A stretch of 64,000 nucleotides of DNA from Deltaproteobacteria bacterium (lineage in GTDB: Bacteria; Desulfobacterota; Syntrophorhabdia; Syntrophorhabdales; Syntrophorhabdaceae). The notes under the pieces were generated by a model that was not told the origin of the DNA, made no database searches, and saw nothing but the letters and a program-made list of their open reading frames with translations. A program made the position numbers and the translations under genes. Below are positions 36,138 through 45,445 of this stretch, in pieces. Location: positions 16,755 through 80,754 of the forward strand of contig JAKPCK010000109.1 of the NCBI GenBank assembly GCA_029553295.1, written 5' to 3'. Numbering within the stretch: position 1 is the stretch's first letter; every line of letters starts with the position of its first letter.

Positions 36138-36253
36138 CAAGACCCTCCAAAGGTCTTGAAATCCGTGGAAGATGAATTCAACTGGCTACCAATCCCGCTA
36201 AAGCAGGAGGGGTGTGACCCAGAGTCTGGAGACCTTTTTCAGAGGTCTCCAGA
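36138..36253. repeat. Composite palindromic intergenic repeat, copy 2 (inverted)
   Basis: CAAGACC (36138-36144) faces GGTCTTG (36152-36158); a CCCGCTAAAGC-AGGAGGGG block follows at 36194-36212; and an 11-bp hairpin (TCTGGAGACCT at 36225-36235, AGGTCTCCAGA at 36243-36253) ends it. Read on the opposite strand, it matches 5850-5956 block by block. It fills the gap between dppC and the toroid-protein gene. Confidence 0.65.
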
Positions 36254-36272
36254 TATTACAAACCAGCAAAAT

Positions 36273-37205
36273 TCATTTTGCCTCAGATAGTGCCCATGCA
36301 ACAAAGAGTGTTGTCTGTGTATTCTTTTTGGGAACCTTGTTGAACTGCATGGGCGTGTTGCTTGTAAATGAACCATCTGGATGCTGGACACCCAAGAGGT
36401 ATCCTGCAGCCTTATCTATAATATCCTTTTTTTCTTTTAACCTTGTCAGGGCCATAATAACATATGCAGTAACCTCAGGGTCTTCAGGTGCATTCTTTTG
36501 AACCATAGCAAATCCCCCTGATGGCCTCTGTGCCTTTATAAGCCATTCTACAGCATCCTGAACAAATGGTGTAGATGGCGCCACACCATGGTATAGAAGT
36601 GCCCTTACAGCCCATGCTGTACTGAAGGCAAGGGATGGCGAGCCTTTTGGCAGGCCATAGCCCCCATCAGGATTCTGACAACCCATAAGCCAGTCCAGGG
36701 CCTGACGGACTGCCGGGTCCTTTCTGTCATAGCCTGCCTCTTTAAAGGCAGTAAGGACTACTGCAGTAAATACAGTCAGCGGCACCCCTTCTTTGCCTAT
36801 CCTCCTGAAACCACCTGCCTCATCCTGGACACTTCTTAGGTATTGTATACCTTTTTTTATTGCCTCCTCACCTCTGCCTGCCTCCTTGAGGGCGATGATT
36901 GCAAATGCTGTGTGGGCTGTATTATTATTCCAGCTACCATCAGGCCTCTGGTCTTTCAGTATAAAATCTACCCCTTTTTCTGCCATGTCATTGTGGACAT
37001 TGTTCATCTTAAGGACCTTTACTGCCCAGCTTGTAGGTTCTGCCTCTGGGGGGAATTCACCCTTAAGCCTTGACCATGCGCCATTTTCGCTTTGCACTGA
37101 GATAATATGTCCTATTGCCTTAGTTTTAACATCCTGAGACTGGGAAAAGGCAATAAGCGGAAATAGGACAAAGATAAATAGTAGGAATAAAGCATTTTTT
37201 TTCAT
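36273..37205 (-). CDS. Secreted alpha/alpha-toroid protein, prenyltransferase/squalene-cyclase-like repeats
   Basis: This 310-residue protein has a signal peptide (about 1-22) and at least five repeated units with the QW-like pattern (DQRPDGSWNN, QNPDGGYGLP, AQRPSGGFAM, QHPDGSFTSN). This is the toroid fold of squalene-hopene cyclases and prenyltransferase beta subunits. No DxDD catalytic motif typical of cyclases was seen, and the length is about half that of SHC, so an enzyme role is doubtful. Export to the periplasm is predicted. It may bind lipids or proteins. Confidence 0.75.
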   Translation of the reverse strand: MKKNALFLLFIFVLFPLIAFSQSQDVKTKAIGHIISVQSENGAWSRLKGEFPPEAEPTSWAVKVLKMNNVHNDMAEKGVDFILKDQRPDGSWNNNTAHTAFAIIALKEAGRGEEAIKKGIQYLRSVQDEAGGFRRIGKEGVPLTVFTAVVLTAFKEAGYDRKDPAVRQALDWLMGCQNPDGGYGLPKGSPSLAFSTAWAVRALLYHGVAPSTPFVQDAVEWLIKAQRPSGGFAMVQKNAPEDPEVTAYVIMALTRLKEKKDIIDKAAGYLLGVQHPDGSFTSNTPMQFNKVPKKNTQTTLFVAWALSEAK

Positions 37206-37356
37206 TAAACACCCCCTATTTTGTTTTATGCATAAATATTACATTCAAAATAGCTGAGGTGTCAAATTCAATTATTAAGACCTTATATCTGTAGCCATCC
37301 CTTAGGTCTCTTTATCATTGACTTTGTCTCTATCGGGTTATACTATAAGGCACTGT

Positions 37357-37980
37357 ATGGGGACATCAAAGCATATAAAAAAGACATTTATAACAGGCCT
37401 TTTTATCCTGATACCCCTTGTTACAACCATCTATATCATCTATTTTATTGTATCCTCTATAGATTCTATTGCATCGCCTCTAATAAGAAACATTACACTC
37501 CATGTAACAGGTAAGGAAATATATGTCCCCGGGACAGGTTTTGTCATATTTATTATTATTACATATCTGACAGGTATACTGGCATCAAACTATTTTGGCA
37601 AAAAGATTCTATTTTATGGTGAGCTTATCCTGAAAAAGATACCCTTTGTCAAAGGCATTTATTCCTCTGTCAAGGATATAGTCCATACATTTTCTTCAGA
37701 GAATACCCGTTCCTTCAAAGAGGTGGTTCTTGTGGAGGTGCCAGCAGGCAAGAGATATTTCATAGGTTTTGTTACAAGGCACATAAAGACTGCTGACGAA
37801 AAAAACCTGTGCTCTGTCTTTATACCCACAACACCTAACCCGACCTCAGGTTTTTTAATCCTTGCAAAGGAGGATGAGTTGATATTCCTTGATATGTCCG
37901 TAGAGGATGCCCTAAAGCATATAATCTCCCTTGGGCTTACCCAATCTGAGCTATTATGGAAAGAGAAAAAACCGTTGTAA
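37357..37980 (+). CDS. DUF502 family membrane protein
   Basis: This 207-residue protein has two membrane segments (about 12-35 and 58-80) and the DUF502 blocks FITGLFILIPLVTTIYI near the N-terminus and PFVKGIYSSVKDIVHTF near 97-113, then a soluble beta-rich part. The start at 37357 is preferred because AAGG lies 7 nt before it; a start at 37318 is also open. The end overlaps tatC by 25 nt. The function of DUF502 is unknown. Confidence 0.8.
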   Translation: MGTSKHIKKTFITGLFILIPLVTTIYIIYFIVSSIDSIASPLIRNITLHVTGKEIYVPGTGFVIFIIITYLTGILASNYFGKKILFYGELILKKIPFVKGIYSSVKDIVHTFSSENTRSFKEVVLVEVPAGKRYFIGFVTRHIKTADEKNLCSVFIPTTPNPTSGFLILAKEDELIFLDMSVEDALKHIISLGLTQSELLWKEKKPL

Positions 37981-38660
37981 TATTAAAGGCTATAAAGAGG
38001 CTCACAATAAAGGCCCTTTTAGCTGTTGTTTTATCAGGTATATTCAGTTTTATATTCTCAAAATCCATACTCATAAGGCTTTTAAAGAATACGAATATGA
38101 AGGTCTACTATTATACCCTTCCAGAGGTATTTTTTTCCTCTGTAGAGCTTTCCCTTTTTTCAGGGTTATTCTTTGCCATGCCTGCTATTGTAGTAATAAT
38201 CTGGCGGGAGTTACATGGTATTATGAAACTAAAGACAATAGAGGGTTTTGCCTTCTCTATATTTACCATCTTACTGTTTTATCTCGGCGGTTTTTTTTGC
38301 TATTTTGTTGTCCTGCCGTCAGGTATCCAGTTTCTTGTGGGCTATGAGAATGAGATGTTAAAGGCAATGATATCTGTTGAGAAATTTATCACCTTTTCTG
38401 CTACCATGATATTTGCATTTGGGGTGACATTTGAGATACCAATAATACTCCTTCTGTTAAGCAAAAAGGGTATATTAAGGTCACAGACCCTAACAAAGAC
38501 AAGGAGGTTCGCCATACTTTTTATAACCATAGCCTCGGCGATTATAACTCCTACACCGGATGTCTACAATATGATGCTCCTTGCTGTGCCCACTTATTTT
38601 CTCTTTGAGGTAGGCATACTCCTTATGAAGATCAACGAGAGGAGACAAAAACATTGTTGA
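37956..38660 (+). CDS. tatC: Twin-arginine translocase subunit TatC
   Basis: This 234-residue polytopic protein is TatC, the receptor for twin-arginine signal peptides. Six hydrophobic segments are visible, with LPEVFFSSVELSLFSGLFFAMP near 53-74, FAFGVTFEIPIILLLLSKKGI near 148-170 and the conserved ASAIITPTPDV near 195. It overlaps the DUF502 gene by 25 nt. TatA is encoded at 25656-25856. Confidence 0.88.
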   Translation: MEREKTVVILKAIKRLTIKALLAVVLSGIFSFIFSKSILIRLLKNTNMKVYYYTLPEVFFSSVELSLFSGLFFAMPAIVVIIWRELHGIMKLKTIEGFAFSIFTILLFYLGGFFCYFVVLPSGIQFLVGYENEMLKAMISVEKFITFSATMIFAFGVTFEIPIILLLLSKKGILRSQTLTKTRRFAILFITIASAIITPTPDVYNMMLLAVPTYFLFEVGILLMKINERRQKHC

Positions 38661-38685
38661 CCGGAAGGGATTAATAAATTATAAA
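38657..38685 (+). promoter_or_regulatory. Promoter upstream of the DedA-family gene
   Basis: TTGACC (38657-38662) and TATAAA (38680-38685) are separated by 17 nt. The -35 box overlaps the tatC stop codon. Transcription would begin near 38692, 26 nt before the ATG. Confidence 0.5.
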
Positions 38686-38717
38686 ATGGGTAGCAGAATT
38701 GTTTATCTAAATAGGAC

Positions 38718-39290
38718 ATGGAAGTATACATAGAAAAATTTGGCTATATAGGTATATTCATAGGGACTTTCCTGGAGGGAGAGACCACGGTGCTCTTGGG
38801 TGGTATACTCTCAAAACTGGGATACATGGATATATACAAGGTATTTTTGTTTGCCTTCTTAGGGACATTTGCCGGTGATTTCACATTTTTTTCCCTTGGT
38901 AAAAAATTCGGTAGGAATATAATAGACAGATACGAATTCCTCTCCAGCAAGGTGCCCATAGCAGATAAGATAATAAAAAAACACGGTAATTTTATAATAT
39001 TCATAATCAGGTTTCTTGTGGGGATAAGGGCGGTGGTCTTGCTCCTCCTCGGTTGCACAAATATCAGGGTAAGCAAATTCCTTTTCTTCAGTATTGCCAA
39101 CTCTGTGCTCTGGAGTATAGTTGTCTCTATTATAGGCTATGTGTTTGGCAATGTTGTATATATCTTTGTCAAGGACATGAAGCAGTATGAGTGGCATATA
39201 ATATCTGCCATTATTGTTGTGATACTGATTATAATACTCATATACAGACGCATTGTGGAGAAAAAGGAGAAGTCATATGCAGATAGATGA
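38718..39290 (+). CDS. DedA family membrane protein
   Basis: This 190-residue protein has about four to five membrane segments and the DedA/SNARE-associated landmarks FLEGETTVLLGGILS near residues 18-32, FAGDFTFFSLGKKFGR near 52-68 and FLVGIRAVVLLLLG near 95-110. DedA proteins act as lipid scramblase/flippase-like transporters, including of undecaprenyl phosphate in some species. Its stop overlaps the next small gene by 14 nt. Confidence 0.85.
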   Translation: MEVYIEKFGYIGIFIGTFLEGETTVLLGGILSKLGYMDIYKVFLFAFLGTFAGDFTFFSLGKKFGRNIIDRYEFLSSKVPIADKIIKKHGNFIIFIIRFLVGIRAVVLLLLGCTNIRVSKFLFFSIANSVLWSIVVSIIGYVFGNVVYIFVKDMKQYEWHIISAIIVVILIIILIYRRIVEKKEKSYADR

Positions 39291-39501
39291 AAAAACATTG
39301 AGGGAATTGAGAAAAAAGATTGACATAGAGATAAATAAGAAGGAGATAGAGATAATACAGCATTGGATGAGAGAGATAGAGGCCATATACAAAAAGAGAT
39401 ACGAAAATATGGGTTCTATGCAGGTAGAATTAAAATCCCTTTTGGAGAGGATGAACAATAGGATAACCATGCTGAATATATTAATAAAGGAATCAAGGTG
39501 A
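39277..39501 (+). CDS. Small coiled-coil protein
   Basis: This 74-residue protein is Lys/Glu-rich and almost wholly helical, with heptad-like leucines and isoleucines (IDIEINKKEIEIIQHW), suggesting a coiled coil. The start at 39277 is chosen since AAGGAG lies 8 nt upstream. It overlaps the DedA gene by 14 nt and the lytic transglycosylase gene by 4 nt (GTGA). No known family was recognised. Confidence 0.6.
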   Translation: MQIDEKTLRELRKKIDIEINKKEIEIIQHWMREIEAIYKKRYENMGSMQVELKSLLERMNNRITMLNILIKESR

Positions 39502-40556
39502 TAAGAGGGAAAAAAACAGGGGACTCCATAACCCGTCTCTTCAATCATGTTGTATTTTTAATCCTGAGTTCAATATTTATATTATTTATTGTCCTGCCTT
39601 TGTTTACCGTAGATCTGTTTGCCCAGACACCCCCAAAAAGGACAAATGGTATTGAGAAGAGGCTGTCAGAACTGGAGAAAGAGGTCTTAAGGTTAAAAAA
39701 GGAGACAGACTTTTATAACCTCTCTAATCTCCCTGATAACCTCATCCTCTGTGACAAGAAGATACCCTTGCAGAGGGATGATATAAGGGAGAGGTTTGAG
39801 AGGGAGATACTCCAGTTTCTTGAGAACAAAGGGCTCCTCGTTATATTGATAAAGAGGTATTATAAATATCAAGGCCTGATAAATGAGGAGATAAAGAGGC
39901 TTTCTATGCCCCCCGACCTTGTATTTCTCGTCATTGCAGAGAGTTATCTGAATCCGAGGGCACTCTCAAAGGCCAATGCAGCAGGTCTATGGCAGTTTAT
40001 AAAGGAAACAGGGAAAAAAGAGGGGCTTTATATAGATGACACTGTAGATGAGAGGTATAACCTCAAGAGGGCAACAAGGTCTGCCCTTAACCATCTTAAG
40101 AAACTAAATGAAGAGTTTAATGACTGGCTTATAGCCATGGCCGCATACAATGCAGGGGCAGGGAGGTTAAGGGAGGCAATAGCCAACCAGAATACAAGGG
40201 ATTTCTTTGATCTTTTTCTACCGGAGGAGACGGAGAGATATATCTTCAGGATTATCTCCCTTAAAGAGGTAATACTCAACCGTGAAAGATACGGCATAAG
40301 AATTGACGAAAAGACCTTTTATAAACCTGTAGGATTGAAAGAGGTAGTCATCGAGACAAGTAAGGAGATGCATATAACAGTCCTTTCAGAGTCTATGGCA
40401 CTGCCTTTTAAGACCTTCAGGGATTATAATCTCCATTTAAGGAGATACAGATTGCCAAAAGGGGTATACAGTGTCAATGTGCCCACAGAAAAGCAGGCCT
40501 TATTTATTAAAAACCTCAATAATTACCCATATATAAGGGTAATACGTGAAAAATAG
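39498..40556 (+). CDS. Lytic transglycosylase, SLT/MltD type
   Basis: This 352-residue protein has a hydrophobic anchor or signal (about 17-40) and an SLT domain. The catalytic Glu148 is in VIAESYLNPRALSK, followed by AAGLWQFI near 163 and AAYNAGAGRLREAI near 215-228. Such enzymes cleave the glycan strands of peptidoglycan to 1,6-anhydro sugars. The GTG start overlaps the preceding stop. No LysM repeat was recognised in the C-terminal part. Confidence 0.88.
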   Translation: MIRGKKTGDSITRLFNHVVFLILSSIFILFIVLPLFTVDLFAQTPPKRTNGIEKRLSELEKEVLRLKKETDFYNLSNLPDNLILCDKKIPLQRDDIRERFEREILQFLENKGLLVILIKRYYKYQGLINEEIKRLSMPPDLVFLVIAESYLNPRALSKANAAGLWQFIKETGKKEGLYIDDTVDERYNLKRATRSALNHLKKLNEEFNDWLIAMAAYNAGAGRLREAIANQNTRDFFDLFLPEETERYIFRIISLKEVILNRERYGIRIDEKTFYKPVGLKEVVIETSKEMHITVLSESMALPFKTFRDYNLHLRRYRLPKGVYSVNVPTEKQALFIKNLNNYPYIRVIREK

Positions 40557-40703
40557 AACAATCTGTTAAATTTATTACCCAAAAATCCCATTTTTTTGGC
40601 CGCTACCACCCCCGCTAACCAAAATTTTGATGTTAAAAAAGACTAATGATTTCAATTAATTAAAAAATTTAGTGAAAAAAATAACAAACTCTGCTTTTTT
40701 ATG

Positions 40704-40732
40704 TTGACAAGGGCATATCAAATATTGAATAT
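40704..40732 (+). promoter_or_regulatory. Possible promoter of the nuo operon
   Basis: A perfect TTGACA (40704-40709) lies 37 nt before the nuoA start; the best -10 at 17-18 nt (GAATAT or AATATC, 40727-40733) is weak. Position predicts a leader of only about 8 nt, and nuoA has no Shine-Dalgarno. Confidence 0.4.
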
Positions 40733-40746
40733 CTATTTACGTTACC

Positions 40747-41124
40747 ATGGAAACTATTATAGAATTTTCATATGTAGTGGTTTTCGCAATAGTAGCTATC
40801 TTATTCACCATTGCCCCGGTTATCATATCAAGGCTCATTGCACCCAGAACCATTGGTGATAAGACATTCACCACATATGAATGCGGTATACAGCCTTTCG
40901 GGAGTGCATGGACAAGGCATACAATTGTCTATTACACATATGCCCTGATATTTATAGCATTTGATGTAGATATATTATATCTCTTCCCTGTTGCATTAAG
41001 TTATACAAAAGGTAGCAATATCAAAGAGTTTTATTCCCTGCTTGCCTTTGTATTAATCCTTGTGCTTGCAATTATATATGCCTGGGGAAAGGGGGTTTTC
41101 ACCTGGAAACGAAAGAACCTATAA
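40747..41124 (+). CDS. nuoA: NADH-quinone oxidoreductase subunit A
   Basis: This 125-residue protein has three membrane segments and the NuoA signatures [15 protein letters not shown] near 42-56 and [15 protein letters not shown] near 73-87. It lies at the junction of membrane and peripheral arms of complex I. No Shine-Dalgarno is seen before the ATG, which suggests a leaderless or very short leader transcript. The last 22 nt overlap the proposed nuoB start. Confidence 0.93.
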   Translation: METIIEFSYVVVFAIVAILFTIAPVIISRLIAPRTIGDKTFTTYECGIQPFGSAWTRHTIVYYTYALIFIAFDVDILYLFPVALSYTKGSNIKEFYSLLAFVLILVLAIIYAWGKGVFTWKRKNL

Positions 41125-41594
41125 TAAAACTTGCTGTTGCTGAAAAGTTTTTGAACCTCGCAAGGGCAAATTCTATCTGGCCTATGACATTCGGTCTTGC
41201 CTGCTGTGCCATAGAGATGATGGCAGGTGCTATGGCAAGGTTTGATATAGCCCGTTTTGGCGCTGAGGTATTCAGACCCAGTCCAAGACAGGCTGACCTG
41301 ATGATTGTTAATGGGACTGTCACAAAGAAGATGGCACCAACAGTAGTGACGCTTTACGAACAGATGCCATCCCCTAAATGGGTAATTGCCATGGGAAATT
41401 GTGCCATATCAGGCGGCCCTTTTGCATTCAAGGGGCAGTACAACATCATAGAGGGTATAGACAAGCTTATACCTGTTGATGTCTATGTGCCCGGATGCCC
41501 ACCGAGACCGGAGGCCCTCCTTGAGGGGCTTATGAAACTGGAGGAGAAGATTACAGGGACGAGACGCTTCCCTGTGCCAGAGCAGAGATGGTAA
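41103..41594 (+). CDS. nuoB: NADH-quinone oxidoreductase subunit B, probable CTG start
   Basis: NuoB carries the terminal cluster N2: the tandem Cys of [21 protein letters not shown] and VPGCPPRPE are all present. The conserved part starts well before the first TTG (41151); the frame [21 protein letters not shown] upstream is clearly part of NuoB. The only plausible start that covers it is CTG at 41103, with GGGGG 7 nt upstream, giving 163 residues and a 22-nt overlap with nuoA. TTG at 41151 (147 residues) is the alternative. It overlaps nuoCD by 7 nt. Confidence 0.85.
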   Translation: METKEPIIKLAVAEKFLNLARANSIWPMTFGLACCAIEMMAGAMARFDIARFGAEVFRPSPRQADLMIVNGTVTKKMAPTVVTLYEQMPSPKWVIAMGNCAISGGPFAFKGQYNIIEGIDKLIPVDVYVPGCPPRPEALLEGLMKLEEKITGTRRFPVPEQRW

Positions 41595-43162
41595 GAGAGA
41601 TTTCAGATAGATTCAAGGAAAAGTTTCCATCCATAGAGCCTAAAGAGATTCCTTATGAACAGAGGGGCTATCACCTTTTCATAGAGGCTGAGAAGAACAA
41701 TATAGTTGATATTGCCGGATTCTTCCGCAACGAGGGTTTCTATCTTGCAGACCTGTGCTGTGTAGACTATGTAGACTACCTGGAGCTCGTATATTTTTTT
41801 AACAACCACAACAAACTCTGCCGTATTAAAGTCACGGTAAAGACAGACCCGGATAAACCATCAGCACCGACCATATCCCATATATATAACATGGCACACT
41901 GGTATGAAAGGGAGATACACGAGTTCTTCGGCGTATTCTTTGAAGGGCACCCCTTTATGGTCTACCTCTTCCTCCACGACGGTATTGACCACTATCCATT
42001 AAGGAAGAAAAATGTCCCTGTCCCGGAATGGGATAGACAGATCCTCAACTCCTTCAGGCCTGAAGAGCAGGAGGATGGGTTTTTCCTCAACCTTGGTCCC
42101 CAGCACCCAAGCACACACGGTGTGCTCCGCGTGGTAGTCAAGATGAACGGTGAGTATATGCTCAGCGCAGAGCCTGTCCTTGGCTACCTCCACAGGATGC
42201 ACGAGAAGATGGCAGAGAACAGGACATATCAGCAGTTTCTCCCCAATGCTGCGAGGATGGACTATCTGGGTGCACTGAACTTCAACCTGGGATATGTGGC
42301 AACCGTTGAGAAGCTCTGCGGCATAGAGGCACCAGAGAGGGCACAGTATATCAGGACCATAACATGCGAGCTCAACAGGATATCAAGCCATCTACTCTGG
42401 TTTGGCGCATTTGTTGCAGACCTCGGAGGCCTCACACCATTCCTTTACACCTTCGATGACAGGGAAAATATACTGGATATCCTTGAGGCCACAGCAGGCT
42501 CAAGGCTTACGTATTCCTATTTCCGTTTCGGAGGACTTTACAACGATTTAGACGAAAATTTCGTAGATGCAGTTAAACAGTTTATTACAAGGCTCAGAAG
42601 CCGCTTTAGCATGTATGAAAACCTTGTAACAGGCAATGTAATCTTTATAAACAGGGTTAAAAACATAGGTGTAATGGATAAGGGCTATCCAATAAGATAT
42701 GGTTGTTCCGGGCCTGTAATAAGAAGCACAGGCATCCCTTTTGATATAAGAAGGCACGAACCCTATGCAGTATACGACAGGATAGACTTCAGGATACCTA
42801 CAGGGACCACAGGGGACAACATGGACAGGTATCTTGTCCGTATACAGGAGATGGAAATAAGCCTCGACATTATAGAAAAGGCACTTAAGGACCTGCCTGC
42901 AGGGCCATATAAGGCAGAGAAGATACCCAAGAAACTAAAACCACCTAAAGGTGATATATACCATACCATAGAATCTCCAAGGGGCGAACTGGGTGTCTAT
43001 ATTGTAAGCGATGAGAGCGATGTCCCATACAGGATGAGGTGGAGGGTACCTTCATACTCGAACCTGATGACATTCCCAGAGCTTGCCAGGGGGTCACTTA
43101 TTGCAGATGCCATTGCTACCCTTGGTAGCTATGACCTGGTTATACCTGAGATAGATAGATGA
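41588..43162 (+). CDS. nuoCD: NADH-quinone oxidoreductase fused subunit CD
   Basis: This 524-residue protein is a fusion of NuoC (about 1-150, with [12 protein letters not shown] near 103-114) and NuoD (about 160-524, with [14 protein letters not shown] near 157-170 and [12 protein letters not shown] near 375). The quinone-site His of QHPSTHG is present. Fused CD occurs in several bacterial lineages. It ends with the expected DRAxD-like C-terminus (VIPEIDR). Confidence 0.94.
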   Translation: MVREISDRFKEKFPSIEPKEIPYEQRGYHLFIEAEKNNIVDIAGFFRNEGFYLADLCCVDYVDYLELVYFFNNHNKLCRIKVTVKTDPDKPSAPTISHIYNMAHWYEREIHEFFGVFFEGHPFMVYLFLHDGIDHYPLRKKNVPVPEWDRQILNSFRPEEQEDGFFLNLGPQHPSTHGVLRVVVKMNGEYMLSAEPVLGYLHRMHEKMAENRTYQQFLPNAARMDYLGALNFNLGYVATVEKLCGIEAPERAQYIRTITCELNRISSHLLWFGAFVADLGGLTPFLYTFDDRENILDILEATAGSRLTYSYFRFGGLYNDLDENFVDAVKQFITRLRSRFSMYENLVTGNVIFINRVKNIGVMDKGYPIRYGCSGPVIRSTGIPFDIRRHEPYAVYDRIDFRIPTGTTGDNMDRYLVRIQEMEISLDIIEKALKDLPAGPYKAEKIPKKLKPPKGDIYHTIESPRGELGVYIVSDESDVPYRMRWRVPSYSNLMTFPELARGSLIADAIATLGSYDLVIPEIDR

Positions 43163-43181
43163 GATTGAGGAGAGAGATACC

Positions 43182-44165
43182 TTGTGTGATTTAGCAGCCA
43201 TAATAAATATAATAGGTAAAGAGACAGCGAGATTAATCCTCGGGCTTATAGGTGTCCTTATTGTTGTGGTTGTAAATGCCCTTGTCCTCACATGGGTTGA
43301 GCGTAAGGTGAGCGGTCATATGCAGAAGAGGATAGGGCCGAAAGAGGTGGGCCCATACGGCCTTATACAGCCCTTTGCAGACGGTCTAAAACTTTTGGGT
43401 AAGGAACTCCTCACCCCTGCCAATGTGGATAAACCCCTTTATTACCTTGCCCCTGTTATCGTGTTCATCCCTGTCCTTGTGTCTTTTATCGTTATACCCT
43501 TTGATGGTTTCCTGCAGGTCAAGGATATAAATGTGGGTATCCTTGTGATTCTTGCATTCTCGTCTCTTTCAGTACTGTCCATACTCATTGCAGGATGGGG
43601 TTCCAATAATAAATACTCCCTCATAGGTGCCACAAGGAGCGTGGCCCAGAATATAGCCTATGAGATACCGCTTCTCCTTTCACTACTCCCGGTGGCATTT
43701 ATGGCTAACTCACTCTCCCTCAGAGATATTGTCGAGGTGCAGAGGCAGGGCTGGTTTGTATGGAGATGGCAGTTCTTTGCATTTCTCATATACTTTATAG
43801 CAGCCACTGCAGAGACAAACAGGACGCCCTTTGACCTCCCAGAGGCAGAGAGTGAGCTTGTTGCAGGGTTCCATACAGAGTATTCAGGGATGCGGTTTGC
43901 CCTTTTCTTCCTTGCTGAATATACGAACATCTTTATAGCCAGTGCCATTGCAACAACATTTTTCCTCGGCGGTTATCTTGGGCCAGTGTTGCCAGGCATT
44001 GTGTGGTTTTTTATAAAGACATACTTCCTTGTATTTGTGATTATGTGGTTCAGGTGGACATTCCCCCGTGTCCGTTTTGACCAGCTACTTAATTTTTCAT
44101 GGAAGATCCTTATACCTGTAGCCTTTGCAAACCTTATTCTAACTGGAGGGATATTAAAACTATGA
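43182..44165 (+). CDS. nuoH: NADH-quinone oxidoreductase subunit H
   Basis: This 327-residue, eight-helix subunit forms the heel of the membrane arm and part of the quinone chamber. Signatures are [24 protein letters not shown] near 44-67, [25 protein letters not shown] near 210-234, and [14 protein letters not shown] near 290-303. The start is TTG at 43182 with GAGGAG upstream. All key charged residues of these loops appear intact. Confidence 0.94.
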   Translation: MCDLAAIINIIGKETARLILGLIGVLIVVVVNALVLTWVERKVSGHMQKRIGPKEVGPYGLIQPFADGLKLLGKELLTPANVDKPLYYLAPVIVFIPVLVSFIVIPFDGFLQVKDINVGILVILAFSSLSVLSILIAGWGSNNKYSLIGATRSVAQNIAYEIPLLLSLLPVAFMANSLSLRDIVEVQRQGWFVWRWQFFAFLIYFIAATAETNRTPFDLPEAESELVAGFHTEYSGMRFALFFLAEYTNIFIASAIATTFFLGGYLGPVLPGIVWFFIKTYFLVFVIMWFRWTFPRVRFDQLLNFSWKILIPVAFANLILTGGILKL

Positions 44166-44175
44166 GGGGATGGCA

Positions 44176-44616
44176 ATGGTAAAGGACGTAATAATAGGGG
44201 CTATCTCTCTTATTAAGGGTATGGGGGTGACCATAAAGGCATTCTTCAGCCCTGTTGTTACTGTCCAGTATCCAAGAGAGACCATAAATATCACACCACG
44301 CTTCAGGGGACACACAAAACTCGTTGCTGACCCTGAAGACCCTGAAAAGACAAGCTGTATAGTCTGCGGGATGTGCGAGAGGAACTGCCCATCCAACTCC
44401 ATTAAGGTGGAGGGTGAAAAGAAAGAGGGGGAAAAGAAGAAGACCTTGAAGAGATATATATTAAATTTCACAACATGCAGTCACTGCGGACTCTGTGTAG
44501 AGACATGCCCTGTGGACGCCCTTGCCTTCTCTGCTGATTATAACCCTGCGGACTTCAAGAAAGAGACTTTTTACTACGATCTAATGCTTGAGTTTGAGAA
44601 GAGGAAGAAGAGATAA
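44176..44616 (+). CDS. nuoI: NADH-quinone oxidoreductase subunit I
   Basis: This 146-residue iron-sulfur protein carries two [4Fe-4S] motifs: CIVCGMCERNCPSNSI near 59-74 and CSHCGLCVETCPVDA near 100-114, clusters N6a and N6b. The start at 44176 is preferred over 44170 because GAGGGG lies 6 nt before it. It begins 10 nt after nuoH and abuts nuoJ. It links the peripheral arm to NuoB. Confidence 0.93.
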   Translation: MVKDVIIGAISLIKGMGVTIKAFFSPVVTVQYPRETINITPRFRGHTKLVADPEDPEKTSCIVCGMCERNCPSNSIKVEGEKKEGEKKKTLKRYILNFTTCSHCGLCVETCPVDALAFSADYNPADFKKETFYYDLMLEFEKRKKR

Positions 44617-45122
44617 TGCATTTAGCTGATGTGGTATTTATCATCATTTTATTGATTACAATGGCCGGGGCACTGATAACAGTCCTATCGGGATCAATAA
44701 TCTATGCCCTTATGGGTCTTATTGCAACTATGTTCGGCATTGCAGGTATGTATGTATATCTCAACGCACCTTTTATAGCCATGATGCAGATACTTATCTA
44801 TGTAGGTGCTATTTCAATTCTCATAGCCTTTGCCATCATGCTTGCAGGTCCCATGTTCAAAAGACCAAAGGAGTGGACAAAACCTGTCAAGTTCATATCC
44901 GGTGCCATAGCTGCCATAGTCTCTTTTGTCTTGTTTTTCACAGTGGTGATGAGGACAGAGTGGTCAGGCATCAAGGCAGCAGAAGCAAATATGACAACAA
45001 AGGATATAGGCAGGGCGCTCTTTGATAGATTTATGCTGCCCTTTGAACTTATCTCTCTTTTGATAGTTGTTAGCATCATTGGTGCAATTATGCTTGCACT
45101 TTATTCGAGGAAGGAAAAATGA
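44616..45122 (+). CDS. nuoJ: NADH-quinone oxidoreductase subunit J
   Basis: This 168-residue membrane protein has five hydrophobic segments and the NuoJ landmarks IMQILIYVGAISILIAFAIML near 50-70 with the pi-bulge region. Its ATG overlaps the nuoI stop by 1 nt, and its end overlaps nuoK by 4 nt. The gene is the usual length. Confidence 0.92.
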   Translation: MHLADVVFIIILLITMAGALITVLSGSIIYALMGLIATMFGIAGMYVYLNAPFIAMMQILIYVGAISILIAFAIMLAGPMFKRPKEWTKPVKFISGAIAAIVSFVLFFTVVMRTEWSGIKAAEANMTTKDIGRALFDRFMLPFELISLLIVVSIIGAIMLALYSRKEK

Positions 45123-45442
45123 CAGGGTATATATTCAACAATCTGCATATCTATCTGTTTCTGGCCTTGTTTCTTATGTGCTGTGGCATACTTGGCATAG
45201 TATACAGAAGGACATTAATAGCCATGCTTATATGTGTAGAGCTTATAATGAATGGGGCAGGCCTTAATTTTGTGGCCATAAACAGATTTTTATATCCTGA
45301 CAGGGTTAACGGACAGGTATTTACGCTTTTTATAATGGGGATTGCAGCGGCTGAGACAGCAATTGCCCTTGCTATTATTATTCTCATATTCAGGCGTTTC
45401 AAAAATATAGAAGGCGATAGATTAAAGGAGATGAAAGATTAG
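45119..45442 (+). CDS. nuoK: NADH-quinone oxidoreductase subunit K
   Basis: This 107-residue protein of three membrane helices has the membrane Glu residues of NuoK: MLICVELIMNGAGLNFV near 37-53 and AAAETAIALAIII near 72-84. These Glu residues are needed for proton pumping. The ATG overlaps nuoJ by 4 nt. Confidence 0.92.
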   Translation: MTGYIFNNLHIYLFLALFLMCCGILGIVYRRTLIAMLICVELIMNGAGLNFVAINRFLYPDRVNGQVFTLFIMGIAAAETAIALAIIILIFRRFKNIEGDRLKEMKD

Positions 45443-45445
45443 GAT

